From: Tetrapyrgos nigripes
Lineage: Eukaryota; Basidiomycota; Agaricomycetes; Agaricales; Campanellaceae
Direction of reading: 5' to 3'
Length of the DNA stretch: 64,000 bases
Assembly (NCBI GenBank): GCA_013368315.1
Contig: JAACJM010000019.1
Coordinates: 372,001-436,000 of the forward strand
Each line of letters opens with the position of its first letter. Positions within the stretch are counted from its first letter, which is position 1. The position numbers were made by a program, and so were the translations under genes. This document shows positions 46,401 through 58,669 of this stretch, in pieces. The notes under the pieces are model-generated. The model saw only the letters and a list, made by a program, of their open reading frames with translations. It did no database searches and was not told where the DNA came from.

Positions 46401-49240
46401 ATGTATCAGCCTAACCAACCACCCCAACCAGGAGAAGCGCTGGCTCGCTTTGACTCAAATCTCTCCGCAATGACCAACGACTCAAGAACATACCTAGTCA
46501 ATCATCCAGGAATATCGTCGAGGGAGAAACATTTGCCTCTGTACCATAAACCGCGACACGCCCATGGTTCGCCTCATGATGGAAGTGGCAGCAGAGCCCA
46601 TAGCTGGATGAAGCTGAGCTGGGAAGAATTGTTGAAAGGATGGAGGCTCTTACTTCTTGGATCGTGTAAGTGTGGATATCCGCCATTTAGTCGAGCGATT
46701 TTTCTGACAGCATTGGTGCGTCCAGGGTTGAACATTCTATTATTGGTGGTCCCAGTCGCCGTACGTCTCGGTTATCGCGTCCGTGCTAGTGAATAGGCCT
46801 AACATTCTTCGCCTTTCAGTGGGCGATTAGCATTGCGATGCCGGAATATCATGGGCTTGTCTTCATATGCAAGTGTTCTCCCGCTATTCTTTCATTCCAA
46901 AAACTAAAACTATTTTAGTCTGTCTTATCGCCCTTATTCCACTTGTCAAGGTTTGTTTCCCTTTCTTGGATCGCATTATCGGACCTCAAGGTAGCAATCT
47001 AGATGCACGAAGTCAGTACTCATGAATTGGCAATCAGAATTGGTGGATCGAAAGCCGGCCTCGTAAACGCAAGTCTCAGTAACACGTATGTCTCCTTGTC
47101 TCTTGTTCTTCCGTCAAGCTGAAAGTCACAACCGGTTTAGGGTCGAGATAGTGGTAGCCGTGAGAAAATTTCCTTCTTGTTCCTTTTCCGTCATCTGGAC
47201 TAACGGCTCTGCACAGTTTTCTGCGCTTAGGAAATGTGAATTGGAAGTTGTGCAATCATCTTGTAAACTATTTCGTATTTCGTTAAACAAAGCAAATTGA
47301 CCTTTTATTTTCAGTAATCGGTTCAATTCTCGGAAAACTTCGTATGTCCTGCATTGCTTGTGGTATTTTATTCGACTCACTGGTCTTTTCAGTTCTGATC
47401 CTTGGACTGTGTTTTTTTGCGGGCGGTTTGCGTTTCTCGGAGCAAGGATTTGACGCCAGTAAGTGGACCAAAAGACTTTTGAATCGTTCTTATCATTCCT
47501 ATCTATGTTTAGCTGCCAGCCAGATTCATTCCTCCCTTCTGAGCATCAGTGTAACCGCTCTCCTTCTGCCTGCAGCCTATCATTTTGCTGTGAGCGGCGA
47601 TTCGGATGTCATGACTCCACGGCAAAGAGACGGTATCATGGATATGAGCCATGGAGTAAGTGGTTTCCGTTCGTATCGTCTATTCCGCACTGAGTAATCT
47701 TCCGTTTCTTAAGGTGTCTATCATACTCATGTTCAGTGAGTGATTTTTCAACCGTCTGAAACTTTGATTGACATTGTTGCCAGTCTACCTATCTTACCTT
47801 CTTTTTCAACTGGTCTCCCACACCCACCTGTACCAAGATTTACAAGACAAGAGCCGGAGATTATCGCTTAAAGTTGCTCCAATCTTTCATTTAGACAAAG
47901 GAAAGACTTTGACACCCTCGCCTTCCTGTCAAAGTGACGGGTCCGATCGCGAAAACATTTCCAAGTGGTCCACAGATGTCCGTAGCGCAATATCGCCTTC
48001 ATCCTCCAATGAATATCTTTCCCGATCTCCTTCTCTGTCCCCGCGCGGAAGGAACAGGGCTCTGGTTCCCGGGACAGCGTATATCTCGCAAGATCAACCT
48101 GGATTCTCAACCGCGTCGGAGATCACGCTCGCAGAGCCCGTAGGAGTCTATCCCCCACCTGGAGGTGCAACTGTTCGCCTGGTAGATGTTCGGGGAGGTA
48201 GGAGTTTCAGCGGATCGACCATCAACAGCCAACACCCTCCCGATCTCATAGAGATACCTTTGGACTCTCAGAGCAAGGCTCCTTTGCATTATCCATCCCC
48301 TGCATCCAGTGAAGGCAGTGAACCGAAGGTACAGGGACCTCAGCTCTCCATCTTCTTGACGGTCATGTCCTTGGCGTTTGTGACCATTGTTTGTATTGTT
48401 TCAGTGCTTGCTACTGCATACTCTGAGAGATCTGACTGTCTGTTAGGCTGTTGCATTTACTGCGGACTGGCTCGTAGAAGCTATGAATGGGATTTCCTCG
48501 ACCATCAGTAAACAATGGATTGCCTTCATACTGCTGCCTGCTGTTAGTTCTATTGCAGGTTAGTTGTCACTGATTTCACATCTTCGTACCACTGATAAAC
48601 TTCTCTGATTACAGAGTGCGGGAACGCTATCGGAGGATCTGTGAAGGACCAATTGACGTTTAGCATAAGCGTCGCCGTTGGTGCCTCTATTGTATGTCAA
48701 ACTTGTATTCTTTAATCCCCTGTCTATCTGATTCTTCTTTTATCCACAGCAAACAGCCTTGTTCGTCATCCCGTAAGTTGCCTTGCCCACATCGTTTGCC
48801 TTGAGCTTGACTTTGAGCTCATATTTCCTGAAGATTAATGGTTACGCTGGCTTGGAGTATGGGCAAACCTCTCGCTTTGCTGTTTGATCCCTTCGAGTCT
48901 CTGGTACTTTACATGTCCGGTATGTCAAGACCTATGTCCCCAAGGGCTTCAGGAAGTCTCACGAGCAGTTTTCAGTCCAAACAATGACCCATGTCATGGG
49001 GGACGGCAAGTCTAACTACATGGAAGGACTTATTCTGATCTGTAAGAACTGCCATCCATGTCTGCCAGCTATTCTTGACTCTTTGCCATCCCATAGGTCT
49101 ATATATTATCATCGCCGTATCTTTTTGGTTCTACCCAGGTAAGCTAATTCGTCTCAGACGGGTTTCTTGCTACTAACCTTACTTGCCCAGGATCATCTCT
49201 TCCAGCCTCACTCGGCGCCGCTTGTTCTACATCTCCATAG
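46401..49240 (+). CDS. CAX-type vacuolar Ca2+/H+ exchanger, tandem copy 2
   Basis: A paralogue of the gene 3.5 kb upstream, same strand. N-terminus MYQPNQPPQPGEALARFDSN, then WLNILLLVVPVAWAISIAMP, CLIALIPLVKMHEVSTHELA and IRIGGSKAGLVNASLSNTVE. The alpha-1 motif SNTVEIVVA keeps the Glu (GAG, 47145-47147) but has Ser where most CAX proteins have Gly. Then come FSALRKCELEVVQSSL (one exon here, split in copy 1), LILGLCFFAGGLRFSEQGFD and a hydrophilic loop of ~190 residues. The alpha-2 segment is AVSSIAECGNAIGGSVKDQL with GASIQTALFVIPLMVTLAW. It ends LPASLGACSTSP-like sequence with the stop at 49238. Its intron 46869-46918 has a GC donor, as in copy 1. This copy looks catalytically intact. Confidence 0.88.
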
Positions 49241-49666
49241 ATGTCTTCATTAGATCCCACCATTCTACACTATATTTCACGGACAGTCGTCGCCACAGGC
49301 CTAATCACTGGACACTTAGCTGCCATTATATTACATAGATGCATGATCACTACTCCCTGACCTTCGGACGGTCCCGACTCGTCAATTGCAACATATCCTA
49401 CAGAGAGAAGTTGAACTTCTGAACTTCTCGGTCTTCCACGATGGATAAAATTTGAAGGAACGCGTTTTTGTATCCATAGCACAGGTTGTCCTGAAAGTCA
49501 CAATCCACCAGACTATATAAGTAGACGAACACTTTGTAGATTTGTAGATCAAATTTACTGACACCTACTATACACGCTATGTAAGTACAGTCAATCAAAC
49601 GACGTAGGTTACGCTTAAGAACTCCATTCCTGCAGTAATGGGCAGTCCGGCGGCGAGTGACTGCCA
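49241..49666. other. Convergent intergenic region
   Basis: It lies between the 3' ends of CAX copy 2 (plus) and the uridine kinase gene (minus). No gene is supported. Confidence 0.4.
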
Positions 49667-52344
49667 TCATCCTAGACACTGACAGAAAAGCCTCGCGTGC
49701 GTTGAGTAAGATTGCTCAAGCCGAAAGACAAGTCTCATTTTAGTTCTAGACTTTGGCGCAATCCGCCGCAATGTCGTACTGTTCGGGCGACCATTGTTCG
49801 TGGTATACACAGTCCGCCAATGATGTTTATTCCCGAACCTGGTATGAAGATACATCCTGAATCTACAGGTAATAGCGATCCCCTGCGTTGAACTGTTGGT
49901 GAGCATATATTTCATAGTTTGCATCCTATGTGAAGCCTCACCTATCTTGGTTACAGAGTCAGCACTTGAACAGAAAAGATTGTCTGGCACTCACCTGCCC
50001 CATTCCCGGGTCCATAAGCCAAACTCGTCGTCCATTACCTTCTGGATCTCCTTCCCCACGCTCACCTTCATAACAATTAAGAGTGTCAGTAGTCCATCCG
50101 AGCCAAATCATTGTGGGATTCGCTGACCTTCAAGCCATCCTTCTCTCATTTCATTGTCTACAGCGGCACATATGATATGTACGTCAGGGAACGCACGTCT
50201 AAGCACTGCAATCCCTCCCCCTCTAGCCACAAGATAAGTGATGAAAATGATGTGATCCTGCTTCACACCGTGGTCTAGTAAGACTCTTAAAGCCATGAAC
50301 GCTGCAGCTCCTGTTCCAATCTAGCAAAAAGTCATTTTTGAATGGAGAGAACTAGAGAGAATCATGTCGAACCTGTGCATCAAGGAGAAAGACCCAAGTA
50401 TCTTCGACAGTATCCCGCTTCCGAAGGTGGACAGGTAGCTTGACTTGTAGCAGCAGGGGTTCTGCGTCCTTGGAATATGACTGAATGAGTAGACTACCCA
50501 TAGGGACATTGTTCAGCACGCGTTTGAATCCACGTTCAAGGACACCTCCACTAGAGAGGGATGGATATCAGATACTGAAGGACCTTCCAGATTGCAAACT
50601 GACGATCTTTGTATACAAACACCACAAATGTACTGCGTGGAAGTCAGCATCGATCCTGACTAGCGTTACTGGGACAAACCTTTGTATCCAATTTTTGGCC
50701 GATAGTTTGGACCCCTACGGGGGTCGTGATGGTATGTGGGCGATAAGGCAGAAACTGCATGGCATTCTCCACCAATAATGTAGCCATTCTATCGAAGAAG
50801 AATATCAGGTCCTGTCGGACGGTATCAGTGGAGCGAAGAATAGTCAGTATTCCCTGCAGGATGCGTCAGAGTCTTTCTACTCTGAGACTTTGCAACCTCA
50901 TACCTGAACCTGCGATGTGGAAGGCAATATCTCAAGTCTGAGCTCTTCGTCTCCGGGCAAAGGTGATAGTCCTGGGCTGTAAAGTCTAGGCACAGCCAAT
51001 TTTCTACGGAAGGCGTTCGAGCGCTCTGAAAAGTGCAGTGCTCAGTTTAAGGTCAAAAGAAGATACTGTCGTAGGCGTTGCACCTTGCAGCTGTCGTCGG
51101 ACGTGTGTAGATATGAGTTCGATCGCTACGTCATTATTTGTACCTGGAACGATCTGCCATACCCTTAGCCAACATCAACAAACGCTGCTCCAGCCTTACA
51201 ATGTCTGCGAATGCAGCCGTGGGTTGCACAAAATTGTCATAGGCCGGCTTGACGTATCGAAGATACCTGACGGATTAGGAGTGAGTGATTCAGATTATGG
51301 GTGGAACTATGCATACTGCTCCAGAATGCCCGAGACGTGTCGTCCTCGTTCCTTTACGTCGCGTTCAATTCTTCGTGCAAGCATCAGATCAGAATCGCAC
51401 TGGACAAATATCTATCGCGAAAAATTAGAACACTTTCGGGCTGTTGAAAGGATAACGCACTTTCAAGTCATAGAGTTTCCGAAGGTGAGGATCATGAAGA
51501 GCCATGATTCCTTCAGCTGTTCATCTCAAATAAATAGGCGATATTCCTTCAGGCCTCGTAACACGCACCAATAATAACAGTAGGGCCATACAGATACTGT
51601 GTCTCATCCAATCGCTGATGCTCTGAAAACGAATAGACCGGTATATTGGATTGTCGACATGCTTTCAGGTCTGCCAGGCACTAGATCCAAGATCCATATC
51701 ATTTGCTCCCAATCGTAAAATGAGATATTTACTGTAGCGAACATGGGCATGTCGATGGCATCAGGATGGTCAAAATCAAATAGACTTGCATGTGCCAAGG
51801 CGAGTTCTTCTTCTGTGTGTCGTTTGTAGAAGCTATCCTAGGGTCATTCCATGAATCACCGAAGGATATGACGAGTCATTATTCGTTTTCAATTACCTGA
51901 GAGAGGATGGCGATGGCAGGTATGGAACCCAGAGCTTTTACAATTTGTCTTGCAACATGCGTCTGGTAAAGGTTGAGGACTGCATTCGTCTTTGAAAGTG
52001 CTACTGGAATTTTCTACCTTGCCACTAGCAGAACCGCCTGAAATTTACAAAATTTGGTAGGTACGATGACAAGGAATGTAAAAATCTCAAAATACACACC
52101 GGCAACTCCAATCACAAAAGCATCGTGCATACGTTCGCCATCTGGGCCGTACCTTGGTAACAACGTCAAAGAAGATAGGATCGATACAGGATAATGCTCA
52201 CCAAGGAGGTCTTCCATGAGATACAAGGACAATGTTCTTCTTCTGCGTAAGGTAACCTGTCCGACCTGGAAATCGTAAGCTCGATGAGGCGTTTCCGCTG
52301 TTCAAATCCGCTCTCCGGATATCGTCTGTTTCTTTCATTGACAT
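49667..52344 (-). CDS. URK1: Uridine kinase with C-terminal UPRTase-like domain (pyrimidine salvage)
   Basis: Uridine kinase phosphorylates uridine and cytidine in pyrimidine salvage. The start at 52344 reads MSMKETDDIRRADLNSGNAS. The P-loop is VIGVAGGSASGKT, followed by ILSQDSFYKRHTEEELALAH, FDFDHPDAIDMP, IPVYSFSEHQRLDETQ, VIIVEGIMALHDPHLRKLYD and IERDVKERGRDVSGILEQY. The C-terminal half is the UPRTase fold common in eukaryotic Urk proteins (GVSLLRSGGVLERGF, QIGTGAAAFMALRVLLDHG, IIFITYLVARGGG, FPDVHIICAAVDNEM). The expected end GMGQIGDRYY is instead GMGQ|IGEASH after an intron, and the frame then stays open to 49667. The 3' end is therefore uncertain. Many introns. Confidence 0.85.
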
Positions 52345-52495
52345 TGTTGTGAGAAGCTTAAGGAGGATGATGAGGTTGATGTCAAGCTGATACCCGTGCT
52401 CGGAACATCGGTCCGATGTGGGGATGAAAAGCTAATGTATACACTGGCTTCGCAGACAGCGCTTAAGTACTACAAACAACCTCTCTAGATACACT

Positions 52496-54335
52496 CTATT
52501 CTTCCAACAAAAAATCCGATATCTTTCCCTTCATCTCACTTTCATCCACCTTCCTCCTCTCCCAGATTTCACCCCCGGCTTCCTTCAACTCTTCCTCCAT
52601 GGCGACATCAAACGAGTCCTCCGATGGTATGGAATGCTTCAAATATGGCTGCACCCAAACAGGAAGCGGTAATGGGCCATCTGACCGAGCGGTTACTTTG
52701 CTGCTTCGGCTAGTAAGAGTGGTAACGCAAGAGTAGCAGAGATGATCTGATAGAGAGGGCCGCGAGGACGCCGGTGGAGGAGTCGAGTCGGAAAGTGATC
52801 GTATTGATATTCTCGCCTTCCATTCCTGAACACCAATCTGTAGAGAGCTAGAAGAATCGATGGCATTAGTTTGACATGAGCATTCGAGCATGCAAAGAGA
52901 AGAGTTATTTACCGATCACAAAGCACACAAGTCCCATTTGCACCTGCTTTCGGTACCAATTTACCACAGGTACGTGCAATCGTGGACACTGTAGATGGGT
53001 AATCACGTTCCAAACCAACAATGAAATCTGAGGGTGCTGCATGAAACATTCTGCGCCTGGAGCAATACAAAGCTATCACTCACCTCTCGTCAGGGCACCG
53101 ATTCCTTGCTTTGCTCCTGGGTATTTATCCCGACCTATGACATGCAGCTCGTTCCACCATGCCCAGAAAGAGCATTCCTTCAGTCCAATATCCTGTAGCG
53201 GTCGGAGAAGCCGCACAGTCCGTGAAGTGCCTTCTCCAGCAATATCAGAAGACCATTTCTCTTGAGCCTCTTCTTTGACAGTAAACCCTCCACCTTGCGA
53301 AATGGAGGATATCAGGGATATAGACAGCGATGTCAGATTTGTCGCTAATAGCAAATGCGAAGAATTCGTAGATTGCGCTGTGAACAGGAGGAGAAGGCGA
53401 ACGAGCATCCGTATTGCGCTTGGAATGGCAGTGGGAGTTGGAAGAGCAGACAGATATGAACGAAGTCGTTGGACAGGATCTGCAAGTGAAGTGTCTTCGA
53501 GCTTGGATATGTACAATGCTGAGGCATGAGTTAGCAGCATTCCCTTTGCCTAAATTTTTAATAACACACCTTCGTTCGTAGGATCTATAACCAATCCCTG
53601 ACCTGGCTTTCCACCAACTTTCGCCCACCATTTATTGTCAAACGCGTCCTCCAGACGCAGTGAAACAAATTCAAAAGGTTCATACTTCAACACAACAGCG
53701 CGTGCCTCCTCCGTTCTATCATTCATCTGGAAGACTGGTTTGATCGATAGGAACGATAGAGAAGTAAGAAAAAATGTAAAACTCACATTCGGAAAAGCAC
53801 TGCACACCTCTACATAACACACCCGTGTTTCCTGCCATATCATCTCATTACGAGGATGGGCCGTTCCGCCTTTCAATGACTCTGCTCGTCTTTCGGATTC
53901 CATTTTGGAGGGGAAGTATATACGATGGATCAAGTCCAGAAGAACCGTTGATCCTAATCCGCCAGAAAAGCCAATAAGAAGATTGCCTGAAGCCTTGAGG
54001 TACGTTCTACGGCCGCTCTTTTTGTCATTGATGAAGGATTCCAAGCAACGTCTAATCTTGCCAGTGAGTAATGGCATGAAGCAGTTTCTGCAAGAACGCG
54101 TATCAGTTCGGATAACTACAGAAAATACATTGCATTTGTCGCACTTGCAATAGACAGCATGTCGAATTACAATGTTTCCAGTATTTTCTTTACACTTGAC
54201 GCAGAATTTGCTTCGGTCGAATTTGGGTCTTCCTGTCGTCGGTTAAAATGAGGCAATCGTGCGATGGAAGTATAGCGTACTAATCATTCGAGCATCGGTA
54301 TCAGCAGTTGGATTACCACAAGACTCAGAGGCCAT
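52496..54335 (-). CDS. NCS2: Cytoplasmic tRNA 2-thiolation protein 2 (CTU2/NCS2)
   Basis: With NCS6/CTU1 it makes the 2-thio group on wobble uridine of Lys, Glu and Gln tRNAs. The start MASESCGNPTADTD at 54335 is followed by the Cys-rich KFDRSKFCVKCKENTGNIVI region and a CDKCN-type pair. The PP-loop-like LLIGFSGGLGSTVLLDLIHR is conserved. Then come ETRVCYVEVCSAFP, EFVSLRLEDAFDNKWWAKVG, RLRSYLSALPTPTAIPSAIR and LLLLFTAQSTNSSHLLLATN. Later blocks are VRLLRPLQDIGLKECSFWAW and IARTCGKLVPKAGANGTCVL, with CVLCDR completing the zinc-type site. It ends KGKISDFLLEE-stop at 52496. It is divergent from the AIG2-like gene (167-base gap). Confidence 0.9.
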
Positions 54336-54502
54336 CGCGGTGTGGTGAAAAGAGTTAAAATGACTCCAACTTTGGACAGGAGGATTCGGCAAACTGAGTT
54401 TCTCACGGCAGCTAGACCTACTCACAACCTCAAAGATAAGATATGGTCTCCCTACTTTCTTTCCCATTCCATCAAGACGACTATCACTCCTGAAGAGCTA
54501 CA

Positions 54503-55290
54503 ATGGCCTCCGCTTTCTTCTATGGAACTCTAATGCACCCAAAGATCTTACTGACCGTCATCAACAATGATGGAAAACATCTAAGGATCACACCTGCTAT
54601 CCTACTCGTAAGTCGAGGGCTCTTTACCAACTTTTCGATATTCATGCTTATAGAGATCTGTCCAAGAACTACACCAGGCATAGGGTCAAAGTATATTTTT
54701 TTTCTATCCCCACGATCTCCATGATCTAAGGTTCGCGTTTGTGCAAGTAGCGTTGTGAATATCCTGGTATAGTCCCCTTCGAGAGAGGCCGAAAGCTCTT
54801 CGATAGAGAGCTAGATCAAGATGAACGATCTGTTCGAGGGACACTGGTAACTGGTTTGACAGAAGGAGATTTAGACTATCTGGACCAATTTGAAGGATCT
54901 GTACGTTCACTACTTATCCCCCCTCTACAAATCTCATCACTCGCATATGAACAGGAATACAACCGCGTCAGAGTGGACGTCCACCCTCTCGGAGAACTCC
55001 TCGATATTTCGAACCACTCCATCGAAGACGACTCTACCTATCTACCACCTGTACCTCCACCAATCCGTAATCCGGATGACCTATCCCGACCCGTCCAAGC
55101 GGACACATATGTCTACATCGACAGCTTCAACCTGGAACCCAAACTGTGGTCATTTGAGGATTTTGTTAGACACAACGCTTGGAGATGGCATGGCAAGGAA
55201 GCGGGTAGGAATCCAGATATCGCAGAGATTGATAGACGGAAGGCTCAGTCTGCTCAGAATGGATCTGCGTCACCTAGTCCTCTCGTCTAG
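54503..55290 (+). CDS. AIG2/gamma-glutamylcyclotransferase-like protein
   Basis: The fold of the GGCT/AIG2 superfamily is recognised from MASAFFYGTLMHPKILLTVI (the YGTL motif binds the gamma-glutamyl group), YPGIVPFERGRKLFDRELDQ, RSVRGTLVTGLTEGDLDYLD, then QFEGSEYNRVRVDVHPLGEL and VQADTYVYIDSF. The Glu of QFEG lies at the family's catalytic position. A tail WSFEDFVRHNAWRWHGKEAG is typical of fungal members. Introns are inferred at about 54608-54653, 54699-54750 and 54901-54954. The substrate (gamma-glutamyl amines or other) cannot be fixed from sequence. Confidence 0.85.
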
Positions 55291-55452
55291 ACAAAAAAGT
55301 AAGAGTATATACAGTATTACTACGATGAAAAGATGTATAACATACGTAAAGAATTTTGTACAGTAGAATTACTAGATGTAAGTATAGAAAGGGCAATCCG
55401 GAGTCTCTACATCATGGCCATAGTCCGAGATCAATGAATGTGCGAATCACGC

Positions 55453-57059
55453 TCAGCATTGAACGCTGACAATCCTACCCCAGCCATTGTCTCCAAATCG
55501 TATTCTGCGGTATTGCTTCTGCCGTGAGGTATTCTTGTTCTCTAGATTATCATAGTCATCCTCCAAATCATCGTCGAGCCCATAGTCATCTGAGAACGTA
55601 GATCTACTCGAAAGATTAGACAAAACATTGTCTTTGCCACCGAGAACCAGCGCAGTCAACTGCCTTTTGTAGACCTGGATGAACAGAAAATCAGTTGTAT
55701 TCTGTAAAACCGCTGATACCGCTTCACGTACGCATCCAGTGTCCAATCCAATTGACCAGCGTTTGATGTCCAGCCCGCGTGAGGCGGCATGTCCATAAAT
55801 GACAGTCGCAGGCATACAAGGAAGGGAGCCTCTATCTTCTGACTCGAAACCGGCGCACATAGACATACTGTTTTTCCACAATTTCGACCAAGGGCGACCT
55901 TCTTTATCCCTATACGAAGACATGCCGCCATCAGATCTTTGCGAAGAAAAAACAGAGCTGATGCCGTACTTTGTTACCTGGTTTGTCTTGCGCGTAACCC
56001 CTCTCATGTTCTGAACATTCCAAGTGACCATGTTCTGAGGAACTTGCGTCAGGATGGCGTCTTCCTGTGCGCGTCTGAGGTATGCACGGGTGGAGTTCTG
56101 TCCGCTGGCAGCAAGGTGCTTGGGGATCTTGGGTACTTTTGCAAGTGGTTGTCGACTATGAGTAGGTTTGTAGTTGGGATCCGAAGCCAAAAGACCACCG
56201 TGAACAATGAACGCGTGAGCATGAGGGATGTGTAATTTCAGCGGTAACGACTTCAGATAGTCGTATTGAACCGTCGACATCTCCATCGCAATCTCAAAGT
56301 GATCACCCAGAAACTGCCTGTTCGGGACTCTTCTCCACCACTTTCTGTGAATGGTGTCGTGCTTCATTTTCCAGTCCACCCAATCCTCAATATCCTCCTC
56401 TCCCTTCTCCTGAGCATTCTCCCATTCCTTTATGGCATGCTTGAGCCATGCTTGTCCGCCTTTCATAGACTGTATCCAGTTAAGCCAGCTACGCCATTCT
56501 AAAACCTTTTGATCGTGATTCCCTCGAACTGCAGTGGCGTTATTGGAAGCCAAGAAGTCGAGTACTGCCATAGATCCTGTGTGTGGGCCTTTGGTGAGGA
56601 TGTCGCCCACACTGACCAAGACATCGGAGGAAGGGTTAAAGGAAAGTTTGGAAAGAAGCTCCCTGCAGAAAACAATCAGTGTTCATGAAATCATACAAAG
56701 AAGCTTCGGAAGCGCACAAGAGCTTCTCATGCATGCCATGAATGTCACCGACGATGACCACACGTCTATTTTCGTCGTCTATACAAATGTCAGTAGGCAG
56801 CGCTCAGCGAGAGGTTGCAACTCGCCTATAGGAAAACTATCAGGGTTTACGACGGCTATATCAACGAATTTGGAAAAATCTGGTGTGGCTTAATCAAAAG
56901 TCAACGACGTTGACAGAGCGTACAACCTATTCCGGAAGACTGACTGTTGACCAGATCTGGAAAAGCTTCTGATAATCTGTCTGCGACAGGGTAGAGAATG
57001 AAAAAAAGTAAGATAAATGCGAGACTGATATAGACGAAAATCTGCCTAGCAGATGGCAT
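55453..57059 (-). CDS. Membrane-anchored calcineurin-like phosphatase, PPN2-like (endopolyphosphatase type)
   Basis: PPP-superfamily metallophosphatases of this type include yeast Ppn2, which cuts polyphosphate in the vacuole lumen. The start MPSARQIFVYISLAFILLFF at 57059 gives an N-terminal signal anchor. Metal-binding motifs are in order: VVIVGDIHGM, VSVGDILTKGPHTGS, AVRGNHDQKVLEW, FIVHGGLLASDPNY and VIYGHAASRGLDIK with GLDTGCV. Introns lie near the 5' end only; the main exon runs 56619-55453. The tail is acidic (YGLDDDLEDDYDNLENKN) and ends GRIVSVQC-stop. The exact assignment to PPN2 rests on the anchor plus motif set and is likely but not certain. It shares a 144-base divergent promoter with the carrier gene. 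Confidence 0.8.
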
Positions 57060-57203
57060 GATTGAAAGGAATGAAAGGCTTTGAAACACGGTGGAATAGG
57101 AGGTCTTATAATGAAGTTGTGAAGCCACGAGGCATATGACGTTGTCATTGCTTGCATACTAACGCGCGCAGGCTTGGCGCAGGCACACCTCTCTGCTCTG
57201 CCT

Positions 57204-58474
57204 ATGGACGTCCCAGCTGATGCACTGGCTCCTACGCCACTGTCTCCTGCAGCTCGGGCACTGAAGGAGATCGCTTTTGGAAGCGTATGTTCCAATTGCA
57301 CTACGTCATCAAATTGAAGACTGATTTTTGTACAGATTGCAGGCATGGCATCCAAAGTGTTCGAGCACCCCTTTGATCTTACGAAAGTACGATTGCAAAC
57401 GCAAGTCCTGGATGATTCGGCGCGCTTCAATGGCCCAATTGACTGCCTTAGGCAGACTTTCAAGAATGAAGGGATACGAGGGCTGTACCGTGTAAATACA
57501 TCCTTACCTGCGTCTGAGTCCATGGTGCTAACTCGAAATTTATTTTTTCATATAGGGCCTTCCTGCTCCAGTAGTAGGAGCAATGGCAGAAAATGCCTCT
57601 CTTTTTCTGTCCTATAGAGAATTACAAAACTTGATCCGACAATTTACTGGAGACCCACCATCCCACAAACTTCCCCTCCACCAGCTCACCCTTGCGGCTG
57701 CGGGCTCAGGTGCTATTACCAGCTTGGTGCTGTAAGTGTTCCACATGCATACCATAATCCGAGTGGCAGTGCGTGCCCCCCCCTTGAGTCTTCACCTTCT
57801 CACTCTCCTGAATTCCCATCACTTCATGTACTAACACCCTCTCCTTCCCCCTCCCTTCCCCTCCTAGGACACCCATCGAACTCGTAAAATGTAAGATGCA
57901 AGTTCAGCTCCTTGCCCCCGCAAGTGCCCTGGGCATCCCAGTCACTACTGCCTCTGGCTCTGCCACTGTGCCCGCTCGTCTTCCCGGTCCTATATCCGTC
58001 TTGATGTCCGTCATTCACACCTCAGGATTTCGTGGCCTCTGGTTGGGCCAAAGTGGAACATTTATCCGAGAAACTGGAGGCTCTGCAGCTTGGTTCGGGA
58101 CAAAAGAATACGTCGCGTCGTTACTCATCGCAAGACGCAAAAAAGGATCTCAGAACTCAGACTCTTCTTCTCCTCACGAACTGTTGACTTGGGAATCCGC
58201 TCTTTCGGGTGCATGTGCAGGAGTAGCGTTCAATTTCGTCTTGTTCCCTGCTGACACGGTGAAAAGTGCGATGCAGACAGAGGAAGAGTTGAGACCAAGA
58301 GGACCTGGTGCTACTGCACCAAAGTCGACGTTTATAGGCACTTTCCGCCAGATGTACAAGGCCCAGGGTATTAGAGGGTTGTACGCTGGATGCGGGATAA
58401 CGATAGCCAGATCTGTTGTGTCGAGTGCGATGATCTTTGTGATTTATGATGAGCTCAATAGACGGTTTGGGTGA
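57204..58474 (+). CDS. Mitochondrial ornithine carrier (ORT1/ARG11-like)
   Basis: A mitochondrial carrier with three repeats, each with the PX[DE]XX[KR] signature: HPFDLTKVRLQTQ, TPIELVKCKMQVQ and FPADTVKSAMQ. In the ornithine/basic amino acid subgroup ornithine leaves the matrix for arginine synthesis. Subgroup marks are GLPAPVVGAMAENASLFLSY and FIRETGGSAAWFGTKEYVAS. The last repeat ends GLYAGCGITIARSVVSSAMI and FVIYDELNRRFG-stop at 58472. The start at 57204 (MDVPADALAPTP) is the first ATG in frame before the first helix. Introns are inferred at about 57284-57335, 57491-57556 and 57733-57867; the second and third exons splice within GLYRG and LVLTPIEL. Confidence 0.88.
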
Positions 58475-58669
58475 TGGACCCGAATAGAAATCTATGTATA
58501 CTATGTATGTACGTATAAGTACTTGGTCCGTAACTTAGACTGTGCGTGTAGTGTCTCATTCTGACCTTTGTATTATTTGAAGATCCGGCATAGATAGTAG
58601 TAATACACTACAGTCCGTACAGATAGTCGAAAGGAAAAGAAAGGAGTTGAGAATACTTTTACACTTGCA

